Part shown: piece after piece, positions 63,969 through 64,000 of the stretch | Layout of the letters: each line of letters starts with the position of its first letter | Numbering within the stretch: position 1 is the stretch's first letter | Assembly (NCBI RefSeq): GCF_024713975.1 | Contig: NC_091113.1 | Coordinates: forward strand, 6,832,501 to 6,896,500 | DNA length: 64,000 nucleotides | Direction of reading: 5' to 3' | Origin: Paralichthys olivaceus | Taxonomy: Eukaryota; Chordata; Actinopteri; Pleuronectiformes; Paralichthyidae | Position numbers and translations under genes: made by a program | Notes under the pieces: model-generated | What the model saw: only the letters and a program-made list of their open reading frames with translations | Told to the model about the DNA's origin: nothing | The model's database searches: none

Positions 63969-64000
63969 AAAGCAGCCTTCGGCAACAACAGCTTGTGTTC

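Noticed and set aside
63120-64000. Next vinculin exon
   Set aside because: No stretch encodes the expected following residues in phase 0 after an acceptor; it must lie to the right of the window.

Overview
This is vertebrate genomic DNA, almost certainly from a teleost fish. Genes are split into many short exons with GT-AG introns. Most introns are a few hundred bases, apart from one of about 10 kb. Intergenic DNA is AT-rich and carries dispersed repeats I know from teleost genomes. No bacterial operon structure, CRISPR array, rRNA or tRNA was seen. All gene models were assembled by eye from splice sites, reading phase and similarity to remembered vertebrate proteins. Every exon junction listed keeps the reading frame.

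Layout, left to right. (1) zdhhc6 (+), an ER palmitoyltransferase, complete, about 0.2-3.5 kb. (2) coasy (+), bifunctional CoA synthase, complete, with a noncoding first exon near 4.2 kb and coding exons 5.7-9.2 kb. (3) A short myosin light-chain kinase paralogue (-), tentatively mylk5, complete at 810 codons in 15 exons, 18.6 down to 10.95 kb. It converges tail-to-tail with coasy. (4) pus3 (+), tRNA pseudouridine synthase 3, complete, 23.9-27.8 kb. (5) dcakd (+), a dephospho-CoA-kinase-domain protein, complete, 27.85-31.3 kb, starting almost directly after pus3. (6) c1ql1 (-), a secreted C1q/collagen synaptic protein, complete in two coding exons, 44.3 down to 40.5 kb. (7) vcl (+), vinculin, 5' part only: six coding exons (261 codons) from 49.1 kb, running off the right edge.

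The human counterparts of zdhhc6 and vcl lie on 10q, and those of coasy, dcakd and c1ql1 on 17q21. The window therefore joins two ancestral linkage groups, as teleost chromosomes often do. Two enzymes sharing the dephospho-CoA kinase fold (coasy, dcakd) lie about 20 kb apart. Two contractile or adhesion genes (the MLCK paralogue and vinculin) each have SRF-type CArG sequences upstream, a perfect one in the vinculin promoter.

No new multi-gene system was found. The observations most worth checking are: a choice of two zdhhc6 C-termini that would keep or lose a KKXX ER-retrieval signal; a GC-AG intron in dcakd; a 44-bp-arm inverted repeat inside a pus3 intron; the CArG elements; and an intact, divergent short MLCK. 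The rest is introns, repeats and unannotated intergenic DNA.
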